The position numbers were made by a program, and so were the translations under genes. The notes beneath the pieces are model-generated. The model was not told where the DNA came from. It searched no databases and saw only the letters and a program-made list of their open reading frames with translations. From NCBI GenBank assembly GCA_019055375.1, contig JAHQIW010007320.1, positions 124,001 to 188,000 on the forward strand: a DNA stretch of 64,000 nucleotides, read 5' to 3'. This document shows, piece after piece, positions 45,300-54,729 of the stretch; position 1 is the stretch's first letter; each line of letters begins with the position of its first letter. Origin of the DNA: Parelaphostrongylus tenuis. Taxonomy: Eukaryota; Nematoda; Chromadorea; Rhabditida; Metastrongylidae.

Positions 45300-46870
45300 T
45301 GTCGTAAGTGCTTGCAGTAATTCACAAAGAAAGCTCTGGGTTTTTTGTGGCTTTTTTTAATCAAGATAATTCCATACACGAATTGTAGCGCTTTAGTATG
45401 TAAACGTAAATTCAATTATGTCTATATAAAGAATAAAACGTTCGGCTTTGAGCATTCTCTGGGGAATACATAATGCTTCAATTTTTTAGAGGTCAGTGAG
45501 TGCATTGCCAGCGTGTATAATTTTCGATGATCCGTCGACATATCCATTAGCGTTTTTTTCCTCCCGAACCTACATCCAATCAAGTTCATGACCCAAGAGG
45601 AATGGAAACCTCTATGGGCGCGTGCCGTGGGATCGAACTAGCTATTTATTCAGTTTGTAAGGTACTTCCATGCGTTGCGATTGCAGTAACTCAGTTCAGA
45701 TATTCTTAAGAAACTATGACAAATCTGCTTTCTGTCAATTTGAATTTAATGGAGAACTTTACGATTTTCTACAGGATTCACCAGAATCACCGGTTATATG
45801 GTAAGGTTGCTTTTGTTTCACAATAAAATCTCTCACCATGATAGGATAAGAATTCAGCAATAGTGCCGTAACATCTATGAAATACGAACGGAGTCTCCAG
45901 TTTGCGGATTTTGTCTCTTTGATCTTCATTGAAGGGGGGGCCTACAACGAGCGGCCAGTGATGCTCTGCGCAGCCCGTCGCAGGGTTGGTCCTCCACCCT
46001 AACACTCTTCCACAAGTAATAACGAACGCTCTACAGAATGCCGCGGCCTGGCTATCCTCCAAAATGAAAAGAGACCTGCATAATCAATATTCTACAACGT
46101 TAATGAAGATGAAGTCTTCAAGTAAGCGAGGATACGAACGTAATGCTAGAAGCGCTTGAGTCCTCTCGTAAAAAAGAAGACTGAAACAAATCAATAAAGT
46201 GACAAAGTATAAACCTTTCTATAATAAAACTCTCGAGATAATTTTGTCGATTTTTTTCCCAAAAGGGTAAAGTCTTTGCCCCATCTTGTTTTCTTGGCAA
46301 GTTCGTGTCGTTCACTCTTTGTTATATTGAATTAACAATAGTGCACACTAATGTATTTCCATTTGCCTGATCATTTTCTAAAGCAAATTTTCTTCAAGAA
46401 AGTGCATAACGCGCATTAATAGAACAAAAATGGAGTTAATGCGTTAGTTAATCATCTAATAACGTCAGTAATCATCATAAATCTACCATATTCTATACCC
46501 TTTTTCTAGCTGCGTTAAATACACTGCTATTATTTTATTTAGCCATAAAGTGTTTTTTCAATCAAATATGACATAAATCGTAAATTAAATAAACCAAACG
46601 GCAACAATTTTTGGCATATGCTCAGCTTAGAACGTTGAGAAGTGGGAAGCTTCTAGAAGTTTAAGTTTTCAATTTCTGCTGAATGTCAATGATGGCGTTG
46701 GAAAGACGACGGCAATAGCTTTGGTGGAAACGGTGGTGCTAAGAGCCGTCTGGTTGTCAGTTAAGACAAATCACTTATAGGATTTAATTCCCTTCAATTA
46801 TTTCTTCATCTGCAGTCACTACTGTCAACATATAATTAGTCTTATCGTAATATTCGTGATTCTTCTGTAT
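45300..46870. other. AT-rich DNA with one GC-richer open frame
   Basis: The minus frame at 45787-46062 (91 codons; RVLGWRTNPATGCAEHHWPL, VGPPFNEDQRDKIRKLETPF) is GC-richer than its surroundings and coding-like. I recognise no family, and it could be a repeat. Nothing else is supportable. Confidence 0.3.
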
Positions 46871-46884
46871 ATCCCTTTATTATT

Positions 46885-46975
46885 ATTTGACCCAACTTGT
46901 CAAAGCCTCAAACATCAATTATGAGATATACTGAGATTTGAGCGTGATCTTAATAAAACACTCGAAGTAGAAGGT
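46885..46975 (-). repeat. MITE-1 solo end
   Basis: The minus strand reads CTTCGAGTGTTTTATTAAGA then TCACGCTCAAATCTCAGTAT and ATCTCATAATTGATG, equivalent to the left end of copy b at 29905. No inner arm pair is present. Confidence 0.6.
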
Positions 46976-47060
46976 ATAAGATTCTTTCATATTGAGTCTT
47001 TTTTATATATACTTTAATGAAATAATTTCCAATCCAGCACTTAACCACCTCAATGCTCAC

Positions 47061-47303
47061 CGTCCTGGGACAAGTTGACAAAAGCTCGAGAATACTACTC
47101 GTGCAGCTCATAGTAAACGCCATTCCGTCATAACAATTTAGAAAGTTAACCGTCAAAAAAACCATACATAAAGCCTCATACTCGGTGAGTGGTTTTTTGC
47201 ATCCATCGAACGATGCACGACAAGGGCGAGTGAACTTCCATTGGTAAGCTCTCACTTTAGTTATTAGTGGAGTCGCGTATGACCCGACAGCTTTTTTCAA
47301 CAA
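47061..47303 (-). CDS. Candidate exon, unknown Cys-containing protein
   Basis: Minus-strand frame of about 81 codons ending at a donor-like CCCAGGACG|GTGAGC (47061/47060). It reads VGSYATPLITKVRAYQWKFT, RPCRASFDGCKKPLTEYEAL, CMVFLTVNFLNCYDGMAFTM, SCTSSILELLSTCP. Six Cys and a balanced composition look like a real exon of a secreted or membrane protein. The upstream acceptor is weak (GTTGAAAAAAG), and without the donor the frame runs on into the MITE-1 end at 46975. No family is recognised. Confidence 0.3.
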
Positions 47304-47651
47304 TTTTTACGGCTTTTCCTTCATCATAAGATTTGTTTGGGTTTTTTTTAGTTGACGTTTTTTTCCTGAAAAACTGGTTCTTGCTCAAATCTCCTCAATC
47401 ATTGTATGACGACCTTTAAATTTGATCAACTTGTTTTGTGTTTATGAGAATGTTCCATAATTAACGTCTCCCCATCCTTACTATAACTAGAGTTCGGTGT
47501 GGGACGTGGGCCACTGATTAAGCGGAAGACGACGCCAATACGTATGTATGGTTCTGACGTACCAATCTCGAAAGCGCTTTAAACATTCTCTTAGACTATG
47601 ATGGATGTTTGAAGCGCGGTTTAGAAGCAGTCAATGGGATGGATTTTAATA

Positions 47652-48050
47652 GGTTGGAGGAATAGTTCTGAGAAAATGCTTGTAGCTTTTTTAAATGCCA
47701 GCCATTTTATGTGTTTTTGAGCTCATCTGAAAGCCCGTCTTCTCCCACGTCGATTGGTATATAATTTATGAATTATTTTGGGGCAGAGTTAACAAGCGAG
47801 CAAATTAGGTTATCGACAATGAACGAATGGCTGTTGGGTTCGTATACAACGGTGGCAAGTGAACGCATCAATCTGACTTGAAGCGAAGACACTGTAGGCA
47901 GAAATTATTGAAATTACCTAATCTATCATTTAGTTATCTAATTAATTGGTTAATTGAATAACTTTTATTAACTAGTAGTTTTGTCTTTGTTGGGGCTTGT
48001 GTGCATAAATAAATGTTCTACGGCATTTTCTCAGAACTTTTCCCACAACC
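47652..48050 (+). mobile_element. Mariner deletion derivative, 399 bp, with TA target site
   Basis: The left end GGTTGGAGGAATAGTTCTGA (47652) is preceded by TA (47650-47651). The right end, reverse complement GGTTGTGGGAAAAGTTCTGA, ends at 48050 and is followed by TA. The left TIR region extends about 115 bp and matches the element at 53350 (GCCAGCCATTTTATGTGTTT, GAAAGCCCGTCTTCTCCCAC). At 47783 the transposase N-terminus follows, with its ATG mutated to GCA: ELTSEQIRLSTMNEWLLGSY, then TTVASERINLT and a stop near 47878. The rest of the gene and most of the right TIR are deleted. Non-autonomous. Confidence 0.85.
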
Positions 48051-48059
48051 TATTATTTT

Positions 48060-49030
48060 ATGTTTGTCCAAAAAAACGCATCATAGCAGCGCAGACTTAT
48101 TCAGGATGTATTTTGATAGCTACTTGTTGTCCTAAGTTATTTTCCTTGAGGAAACGTCTTCGTAGATACGATTAGGGTTTTGGGGTGTAGTCTCAAACCC
48201 CTAGCCTAATCTCTTCCTCTGAACTCCTTCCAATCGGTCAATGATTGTCGGTGCGTGGATATCCTAAGTTAGGTTTTTTTATTGACGTCGACTGGATGTT
48301 TGTTCAACCGACACTAAGTCGGTGTAGGATTAAGAACGCATTTACTAAACTTTTTCGGCGATAAGTCAAATCGCACCGTTTTTTCGTCTTCTATTAATGT
48401 TTTCGCTTACATGAAAATTGATCGCTACTGATTGATTCTGAACGAAAAGCTCGTGTAGTGTGAGTTCGAGAGATAAAATTTCATTTCTAACAACACTTCA
48501 ATTCGTAATAAACCATTATCAATCCAATAATGAAATGTTTGATCAATCGTTCGAACACCCATTTATCGGGGCTGTCTGAAATTTGAACTTCAAATAACTT
48601 TATCGATTAAATAATCTGCGATAAAGTCATTGCAATGACGAATTTTCCGATAGGTCGGCAACCTTTTGAATGACTCAAGAACCTGTCAAAAAAAAACCCT
48701 TTCATTTCGAGGAATGAATATCAAATTGAAGGTAGAAGATGATGATGATACAGTGATGGTCTATTGTGAATTCTTAACAATCACTTTTGCAGTTTTGATT
48801 TATTCAAAGTGGCAGTTACTATCTGATTTTTAACGCCTTAATTTAGATATTTCCATTCAAAAATATACCCTGTAATATTTGACGAATTTCCAAATAATTA
48901 TTCTCTGATTCCTTTACTTTTACCCTATTTCCCGTCAGCTTCGTTCATCCTTTAGAACAAATTTCTCGTCGCTATTTCTTTTTCCAGCACTGGTTCATTC
49001 ATCGGAATACAAATTATTGACTATTAATAG
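48060..49030. other. Unique AT-rich DNA
   Basis: I see no gene or repeat in this stretch. Confidence 0.4.
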
Positions 49031-49039
49031 GATTCATTT

Positions 49040-49312
49040 TACTTAGCACTTTATTTGATCCGTCAACACACCTTCTTTCACTATGCGGATCCCAGTACTT
49101 CTAGCATTCATCGTTTTCGCTTCTTTTTGAACGGCTTTGAATGAGCTAGCCTTCTTGCAATCTCGAGGATAACATTGCTGTGGCGTTCCATATGGCGTCG
49201 TTGTTGACCGCCGGAGGGAGTTGAGGGGGGAGGGGGGCGGGGGTGAAACTCGGCTCCAGACGCGCCGCGACGAGCATCACAACCGAGAAGTCTCTCGGCC
49301 ATTGCGCCCCTA
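49040..49312 (-). repeat. SINE family C, best full-length copy
   Basis: Minus-strand head GGGGCGCAATGGCCGAGAGA then CTTCTCGGTTGTGATGCTCG and TCGCGGCGCGTCTGGAGCCG (class II tRNA-like, box A CAATGGCCGAG). A C-rich run follows (CCCCCGCCCCCCTCCCCCCT), then CATATGGAACGCCACAGCAA, TCCTCGAGATTGCAAGAAGG and tail GAATGCTAGAAGTACTGGGA, TCCGCATAGTGAAAGAAGGT, GTTGACGGATCAAATAAAGT. A fortuitous 82-codon frame (49108-49356) runs through it and should not be called a gene. Confidence 0.75.
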
Positions 49313-49319
49313 ATAAAAT

Positions 49320-51240
49320 TCTTTTTCAAATTCATTTTTGAAGCATCAGAAAACAAAAGAATCTTCTCAATAATGGATTATGCGTGTAGTATCCAAGGCT
49401 CCAAAGAAGCATAATCTCCAAAACATCAGCCGATGTGATAGAAAAGAAGGGATATCAGTCTCAGGTACTTAAACAGAGACATTTCATAAGATAATGGAAT
49501 AGAAATTCTAGCGAGCACCCAAAAAGAAAGCTGTTTCCGGAAGACTTACCATGGAACTTTTCATGTGTATTTGATGCATATTGATCGATACAACATTCCA
49601 GTAAATTCTATGACACATCTTCATCCTGCGAATTACACTACAACGCCTATGCAGTTTGTTTGCTCTCTTAGATCTCAGTTATAATCAGTTAAAATTCATT
49701 ACATTCAACTCAGTTTCCATAAACAAGTCCGCTTATTTCTTTTGTTTACATTTCGATTATGTTGCGCATACTGTGATTTCTAAACGCTTATGGTTCAGTT
49801 CTATCGCCCAAGCCAAAATTAATCCTTAATCTCTCCTGAAAATTCACTCAGAAGTGGACTAATCTCAAGTTTTACCACCTTCCCGGTAGCGATCGTAGCA
49901 ATAGAGTGATCAGTCATCCCAAAATTCTCAATCAGTGGCAACTTCTTGTGCTAACAACAACTTCAGAATGTTGTAGCATGACTACCTCGGGATTTCATGA
50001 GAAGAAAACCTTGCCTGGTTATCAGATTATTTGCCTAAATGGGAACTTGCGCCAAAACTTGCACGATAAGTAAGTCAAAAAAGATTCGGGTTAGAATGAT
50101 AGGGATTGAAGAAACTGACTGGGTTCCGGGATGATTTTGGTAAGGGACGGATCGGCTTAACCATGAAATAGGATACGGTTATAACCAACTTGACGATAGG
50201 ATTTCCCATGAAAATTAAGAAGTAGGAATCACACCTGTGATTTTGACAAAAGAAATTATGTTTTCACTCCACAGATGTGACTTGCAATTTACTTTTTTCT
50301 TTATAATTGCTCAGTTATTCATTGTTTTCTACATCTGTCATGTTATTTCTTCCTCTTGGTTGTTTTCTCATATTTCCGTTTGATGAGAAAGTTGGATTTC
50401 ATCATAGCTGGTGATCTTTGAGCGATGTGGTTATTTTCGTAGTCATTACTTTTTTAATGATACCCTCCAGAATTCTTTGCCGATGTGTGATTTCTTCCTG
50501 CCGGATTTTATTTTGAGTTTTTCGTTCCTGCTTTTTCCCCCCACTCTATCTTTTTATCGTTCTGATTTTGTACGTTGACAGCTTTCCCTTTCGGTCTCTA
50601 CGATAATGCACTCTGCTTAGCACTGGAATTTTCTCTTATCGACTTTTTTATGGATAGTTACCCCTCAACTTGTGATGATTCCGTATTGCTATGGGTTCCT
50701 CTTCTCTGGAATTTTGCTGATTTATCCCACCGATTGTCACTGCGATATGTCAGCTTACTAAGCATTTCTGCTTCAATGGAATTCGTTGGAACTACTGGCT
50801 TACAGCTTTTTGACAGATATTGATTAGTCTTGTTCGTATTCACAATTACCGTCCAATCAATACAGTATTCAAAGCCGATCTTTGTGGTAATGTTACCTGT
50901 GGTGTATTATCTCCTATGTATATGTAATACTACACATTCATAACTTTATGACTCTTCACTAGTTCCTCATAATCTCGAACAGCGTAATATCGATTGATTG
51001 TTCAATATCTCCAATAGGACGATCGATTTATTGATCAGGTCGCTTCGCTGTGCTGTTGTGTTTTGACGCGTGCCAGAGATTATGCAAATACCGAAAAGTT
51101 GACGCGCTGATTCGCATTGTTGCGATAAGTAAACGGCTCGGGAGAGCGATCAATACGATCAATAAGAGGTTAGATAAATAATTCAGTAATACCAAACTAA
51201 AGCGGTACATAGTTGCTTAGATGGTTTATTTCCACAAATC
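49320..51240. other. AT-rich DNA with one candidate minus exon
   Basis: At 50658-50843 the minus strand is open with a polar, Ser/Thr/Asn-rich product (KSCKPVVPTNSIEAEMLSKL) and a possible donor GG|GTAACT. It may be an exon, but the overlapping plus strand is also open (50575-50823). Nothing else is supportable. Confidence 0.25.
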
Positions 51241-51252
51241 ATGCCACCTCAC

Positions 51253-51507
51253 CTTTTTCCATTAATCTCGATGCACTCTTTGGAACTTTTATCCATGGGA
51301 TTGATGAGTTCTTGTGTGAGTTTGGATGGAGACTGAAGACAAGCCATCTATCTCTCCTCACTGGAATATATATTTGTGGCCAACTGTGGTCTGTCCCGGA
51401 ATCCTGAAGCAGCTCCATTGGGTCGTTCTCGGAGCAGTCCATGTTGGTCGATAGGGATGGAGAGTTACTCGCCTGCAGTTCAGATCCTTCCGGAGAAATA
51501 ATAACTC
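51253..51507 (-). CDS. Candidate internal exon, Ser-rich then basic protein
   Basis: Minus-strand exon model of 255 nt: acceptor GTAACTCTCAG before 51507, donor ATGGAAAAAG|GTGAGG after 51253. The frame is open throughout. It codes for a Ser/Pro/Glu-rich part (VIISPEGSELQASNSPSLST, NMDCSENDPMELLQDSGTDH) followed by a Trp/Arg-rich part (SWPQIYIPVRRDRWLVFSLH, PNSHKNSSIPWIKVPKSASR). Local GC is higher than in the flanks. The order, disordered and then folded-looking, is typical of real protein, but I recognise no domain. The minus frames at 51800-52150 and 50658-50843 could be further exons of the same gene. Confidence 0.35.
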
Positions 51508-51802
51508 CTGAGAGTTACCGACTAGCCGATCGACAACGATGATGTAGAGCTAGTCCATAAGTGATCAAACATTCACAATGATTCAGAATATGTAAAAAAT
51601 TTTTTTTTTCAAAGCTTCCGTGCCACAGTAGACAACATTCTGGCTTGCTGACAAAAAATGAACTGTACTGCCCATTTGTAACCCTATGATTAGTTATTCT
51701 TTGTTATTAAGCGAATAGCACGATATTGAAAAATATTTATTACACTAACATTTTGACGTCTTCGTTTTCTTCAGAGCAGATAATTCGAGTCAATATCTAC
51801 AG

Positions 51803-52048
51803 CCGTTCATCCTCGTGATGGTCATCGTCTTCGTTCCCTTCAAATCAAATCTTCTTTGGTGGAGCACTGCTTAAGCGAGAAACCTCACTCGGCGATGGTC
51901 TTCCTTTGTATCACCCGTCGTCCCCTTGATCGTGGAGTGCTCGAGTGGGCACCAATAAAATTCCCATTTTCCCGTTTCGCCCTGGAAGAATATCTCGATA
52001 ATCCTCTTTGCTCTTGGAATTCGTTGAGCATCATATCTTTCTCTCAAG
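51803..52048 (+). CDS. Coding-like island, strand uncertain
   Basis: On the plus strand an 82-codon frame lies between an acceptor (ATATCTACAG|CC) and a donor (TCTCAAG|GTATTC): VHPRDGHRLRSLQIKSSLVE, HCLSEKPHSAMVFLCITRRP, LDRGVLEWAPIKFPFSRFAL, EEYLDNPLCSWNSL. The minus strand is also open, ending at a donor-like CGCCGA|GTGAGG with a product such as RAKRIIEIFFQGETGKWEFY. The local GC rise suggests an exon, but the sequence alone does not settle the strand. No family is recognised. Confidence 0.25.
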
Positions 52049-52199
52049 GTATTCGTAAAAAAAGTCCCATCACCGAACCCTGTTCCTGTGGAGTGCTTGA
52101 TAACCCGAGGAATTCAGTCGACATACCGACGGGGCCAACTGGATTGTCTTTTATACTTATTTTTGTAACGAAATCAAAGAAATATCAGTTTTGAATTTA

Positions 52200-53125
52200 C
52201 TTTATTGCAGTCAAGAGTTAAAGTCTGTAGGGCCCATGAAGTTTTGTTTTGCAGCTGACATGAATTTTATTACCAATCGGGAAGTCAATGAATTTGTAAC
52301 ATATAAAACACTGGAAAGAGATTTGCCTACATCTGACGGGGGTTGTTAGCGCATGCCATTAACTACGACTATTACAATCGATACTGGTAGTTGATTCGTT
52401 TGGAATGTGATGGTTTTATAGTAAATTGCATTGATGTATAATTTGAGCAATAGCTGTAGTTGTTTGAAAATGTAGAACAACGGCTAGAACAATCCTAGTG
52501 CTAACATATTCGATTCCCTTTCTTTCTCGCAGCTCCCACACCCCTATACCTCACCCAGCTCTTTCATTTTCCTCCAGCAAGTCGTTGCATACGTGCCGCC
52601 TACGGGTCAATGACGTCTGTTTTTTTTCCTTTGAATTACAGAGTTTTTCTGAGTCATGAGTGGTACGGTATTGGTGCGTTCTGATCACGACTTACATAGA
52701 TGGCGATGTTTTTCTGTTTTGATTAAAAAGCGTTTCAATGTTTATCGGTTATCTATCAGTAACGTGGTACTCAGAAGATATTATAAATCCTATGCGATAG
52801 GTATTTTGTTCCTTTTTACTCTATGAACTCGTAAAATTTAGAACAATAACCCGATCCAGAACCGGCTATTTATTGGTCCGTCATCGCTTTCAGCTGCAGG
52901 AACACTAAGAGCATATCACACTTTTGTGTGAGGTGATTTTTTTCCTCGTGAAGTTATAGTCACTAGTGCTTAAGGGGTTCTGCTAAGCGTCCGAATGGCA
53001 ATGAATTGAACTGCTTCCGAGATCAAGTGTCCTTGTAGAAGGTCACGCTATCATTAAGAGAGTAAACCATCAATCCTCACCTCATAGTCTGAGTCATTGG
53101 CAGGAAGTATGGGCGAATATCATAG
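52200..53125. other. Unique AT-rich DNA
   Basis: No gene or repeat is evident up to the MITE-2 left arm at 53131. Confidence 0.4.
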
Positions 53126-53130
53126 CTACT

Positions 53131-54040
53131 ATAACGATATAGCATGTTTTGAGCCGTTGTAAGGTCTAAGTGCTAGACAGGCGCCTGTTTTGTTCAATAC
53201 ATGTTATGTCATTATCACACTATTATTGTTTTTGGAGTATGAAAAAGCGGTCGAATAGAGAGGTATGATTTAGTTCAGCAGCCACAGGCTCGACTGCTGG
53301 TCTCTGCAACATCAGGGGATTCTATCACCTGATTTGCGGTGACTTGATAGGTTGGGAAGAAAGTTTTGAGAAAATGCTATTAACTTTTTTTGCGTGTCAG
53401 CCATCTTTTGTGTTTTTGGGTTCATTTGAAAGCCCGTCTTCTCCCGCGTTGATTGGTATATAATTTATCTACCTATTTCAATATGGAGTTAACTAGCGAG
53501 CAAATTAGGTTGTTGATGATGCACGAATGGCTGTTGAGTTCAAATGCAACGGTGGCAGGTAAACGCATCAGTCTGGCTTGGGGCGAAGACACAGTTGGCA
53601 ATAGTACGGTGTACAGGTGGTTCAAAAGTTTGACGAAGGTAAAGAAAATTTGTAAGATCAGCCGCGTTCAGGTCATCCAAAGAAAGTTGATCGTCACAAC
53701 CATTCGTTAAATCCACAGCCATTAGTGCATCATCAACAACCTAGTTTGCTCGCTCGTTAAGTCCTTGTAGAGATAAGTAGATAAACTAAATACCAATCAA
53801 CGCGGTAGGGGACGGGCTTTCAAAAGAGCCATAAAGACAGAAAATGGCTAACACCCAAAAAAGTTACAAGCTTTTCTCAGAAATTTTTCTCCAACTTATT
53901 ATTAGTCGACGCCGATTCCTTCATAGAAGAGTATAGCCTCAAGAGAATGGCTGAACCGAGGGACTGTACCACTGGAGAGTCCTGGAGAACGAAACAGGCG
54001 CCTGTCTAGCACTTACACATTACGAACGTTATGTTACATC
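53131..54040. mobile_element. Inverted-repeat element MITE-2, interrupted by a mariner
   Basis: The left arm, 53131-53193 (ATAACGATATAGCATGTTTT..TAAGTGCTAGACAGGCGCCTGTTTTG), is mirrored by the right arm, 53989-54040, whose reverse complement reads ATAACGTTCGTAATGTG..TAAGTGCTAGACAGGCGCCTGTTTCG. The inner 25 bp are nearly identical. Subtracting the 547-bp mariner inserted at 53350-53896 leaves an original element of about 360 bp. No coding capacity. A solo copy is at 5255-5400. Confidence 0.75.
53350..53896 (+). mobile_element. Mariner deletion derivative with long TIRs and TA duplication
   Basis: TA at 53348-53349 and 53897-53898 flanks termini GGTTGGGAAGAAAGTTTTGA (left) and AGTTGGAGAAAAATTTCTGA (reverse complement of right). 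The inverted repeats extend about 110 bp inward (GCGTGTCAGCCATCTTTTGT, GAAAGCCCGTCTTCTCCCGC, GTTGATTGGTA), unusually long for mariner. An ATG at 53483 starts the transposase helix-turn-helix: MELTSEQIRLLMMHEWLLSS, NATVAGKRISLAWGEDTVGN, STVYRWFKSL. A frameshift follows in the linker, with VIQRKLIVTTIR and a stop at 53710. The second helix-turn-helix is degenerate and the DDE domain is deleted. The element is non-autonomous and is inserted inside MITE-2. Confidence 0.9.
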
Positions 54041-54059
54041 TTATTAAACTATATAGTTT

Positions 54060-54302
54060 TTGAGTGGGTCTTTGAAAAAGTGGTGGAATGGAAACATAAT
54101 AAATATTCCGAATGAGTGGGAAGAGGTGAAGACGGTGCTGTTATCGCATATCACAGCGGCGAGGATAATTAGTTTTGGATTGCATTTGTTTGATCGCATT
54201 TGTCCTGGCTTAAGTTCAAAAGGAAATTGGTCGAAATTGAATGGAAATTTACAAAATGGCGAAGGAGCACTAAAAGGCTTCAAACAGAAATTGATGGCAT
54301 AA
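54060..54302 (+). CDS. Unrecognised open frame next to MITE-2
   Basis: 80-codon plus frame containing WWNGNIINIPNEWEEVKTVL and LSHITAARIISFGLHLFDRI, ending at TAA 54300-54302. Overlapping frames on both strands are also open. No motif or splice site fixes it. It might be part of the same gene as the exon at 54470-54679, or chance. Confidence 0.2.
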   Translation: MSGSLKKWWNGNIINIPNEWEEVKTVLLSHITAARIISFGLHLFDRICPGLSSKGNWSKLNGNLQNGEGALKGFKQKLMA

Positions 54303-54376
54303 CTAGTTGTCTATTCCTTGAAATTCTGAGTTTTTTCTACAGTAGTCATTATTGTCATGTTATTTGTTTTGATGTG

Positions 54377-54456
54377 GGGTAGCGCAGTGACTAGTGATGT
54401 AATGTATATCAGAGAGCCAGGTGATAAGCTATGCACGAGTTCAATCCCCTACCCCA
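54377..54456 (+). repeat. tRNA-like remnant (80 bp)
   Basis: GGGGTAG (54377-54383) pairs perfectly with CTACCCC (54450-54456) and a box A-like TAGCGCAGTGACTAGTG follows the 5' strand. Box B is degenerate (GAGTTCAATCC) and the T arm does not pair. This is a tRNA pseudogene or SINE head rather than a functional tRNA. A similar head (CCCGTAGCGCAGTGGCCAGT) lies on the minus strand at about 57345-57410. Confidence 0.4.
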
Positions 54457-54469
54457 TCACTCTTGCAGT

Positions 54470-54679
54470 CAATCGACTAAACGTCCGAAAGTTCCTTGGC
54501 TCGGTACCATCGAAATTTCAAGGAGAGTCGTGTCTACGGCTTTCAGAGGGAAGTCGAAATCTAAGCACCAGCCGAAAACTCGTGAAATTTTCCCAGATTT
54601 TTGTGAAGGATGCGCCTGCATGCTTGGAAACAAACTGGTCGCGGGAACCATTGGGAATCACAATATAAATTTTGACAAG
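54470..54679 (+). CDS. Candidate internal exon, basic Cys-containing protein
   Basis: 210-nt exon model with a strong acceptor (ATCACTCTTGCAG|T) and donor (GACAAG|GTGTTA). The frame is open and GC-richer than its surroundings. It codes for QSTKRPKVPWLGTIEISRRV, VSTAFRGKSKSKHQPKTREI, FPDFCEGCACMLGNKLVAGT and IGNHNINFDK. The first half is Lys/Arg-rich. The second contains CEGCAC, which could bind metal or form disulfides, but I recognise no domain. Two minus-strand frames overlap but are shorter. Which gene it belongs to is unknown. Confidence 0.35.
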
Positions 54680-54729
54680 GTGTTAGGTGAAAATGGAAAA
54701 AACTGTTTTTTTTAAGGCATTGTGAATAC

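Noticed and set aside
46689..46780. GVGKTTAIAL, resembling a P-loop (Walker A) motif
   Set aside because: The GxxxxGK[ST] spacing is not satisfied, the frame is only about 48 codons without a start, and there is no Walker B or other ATPase motif.
49108..49356. 82-codon minus frame rich in Arg, Pro and Lys
   Set aside because: It lies entirely inside a SINE family C copy, and the related copies do not keep the frame.
51239..51442. Treating the ATG at 51442 as the start of a 67-residue protein
   Set aside because: The frame continues upstream to an acceptor and ends at a donor, so an internal exon explains it better than a complete small gene.
54377..54456. Possible tRNA gene with a perfect 7-bp acceptor stem
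   Set aside because: Box B is degenerate and the T arm cannot form. It is better explained as a tRNA pseudogene or SINE head.
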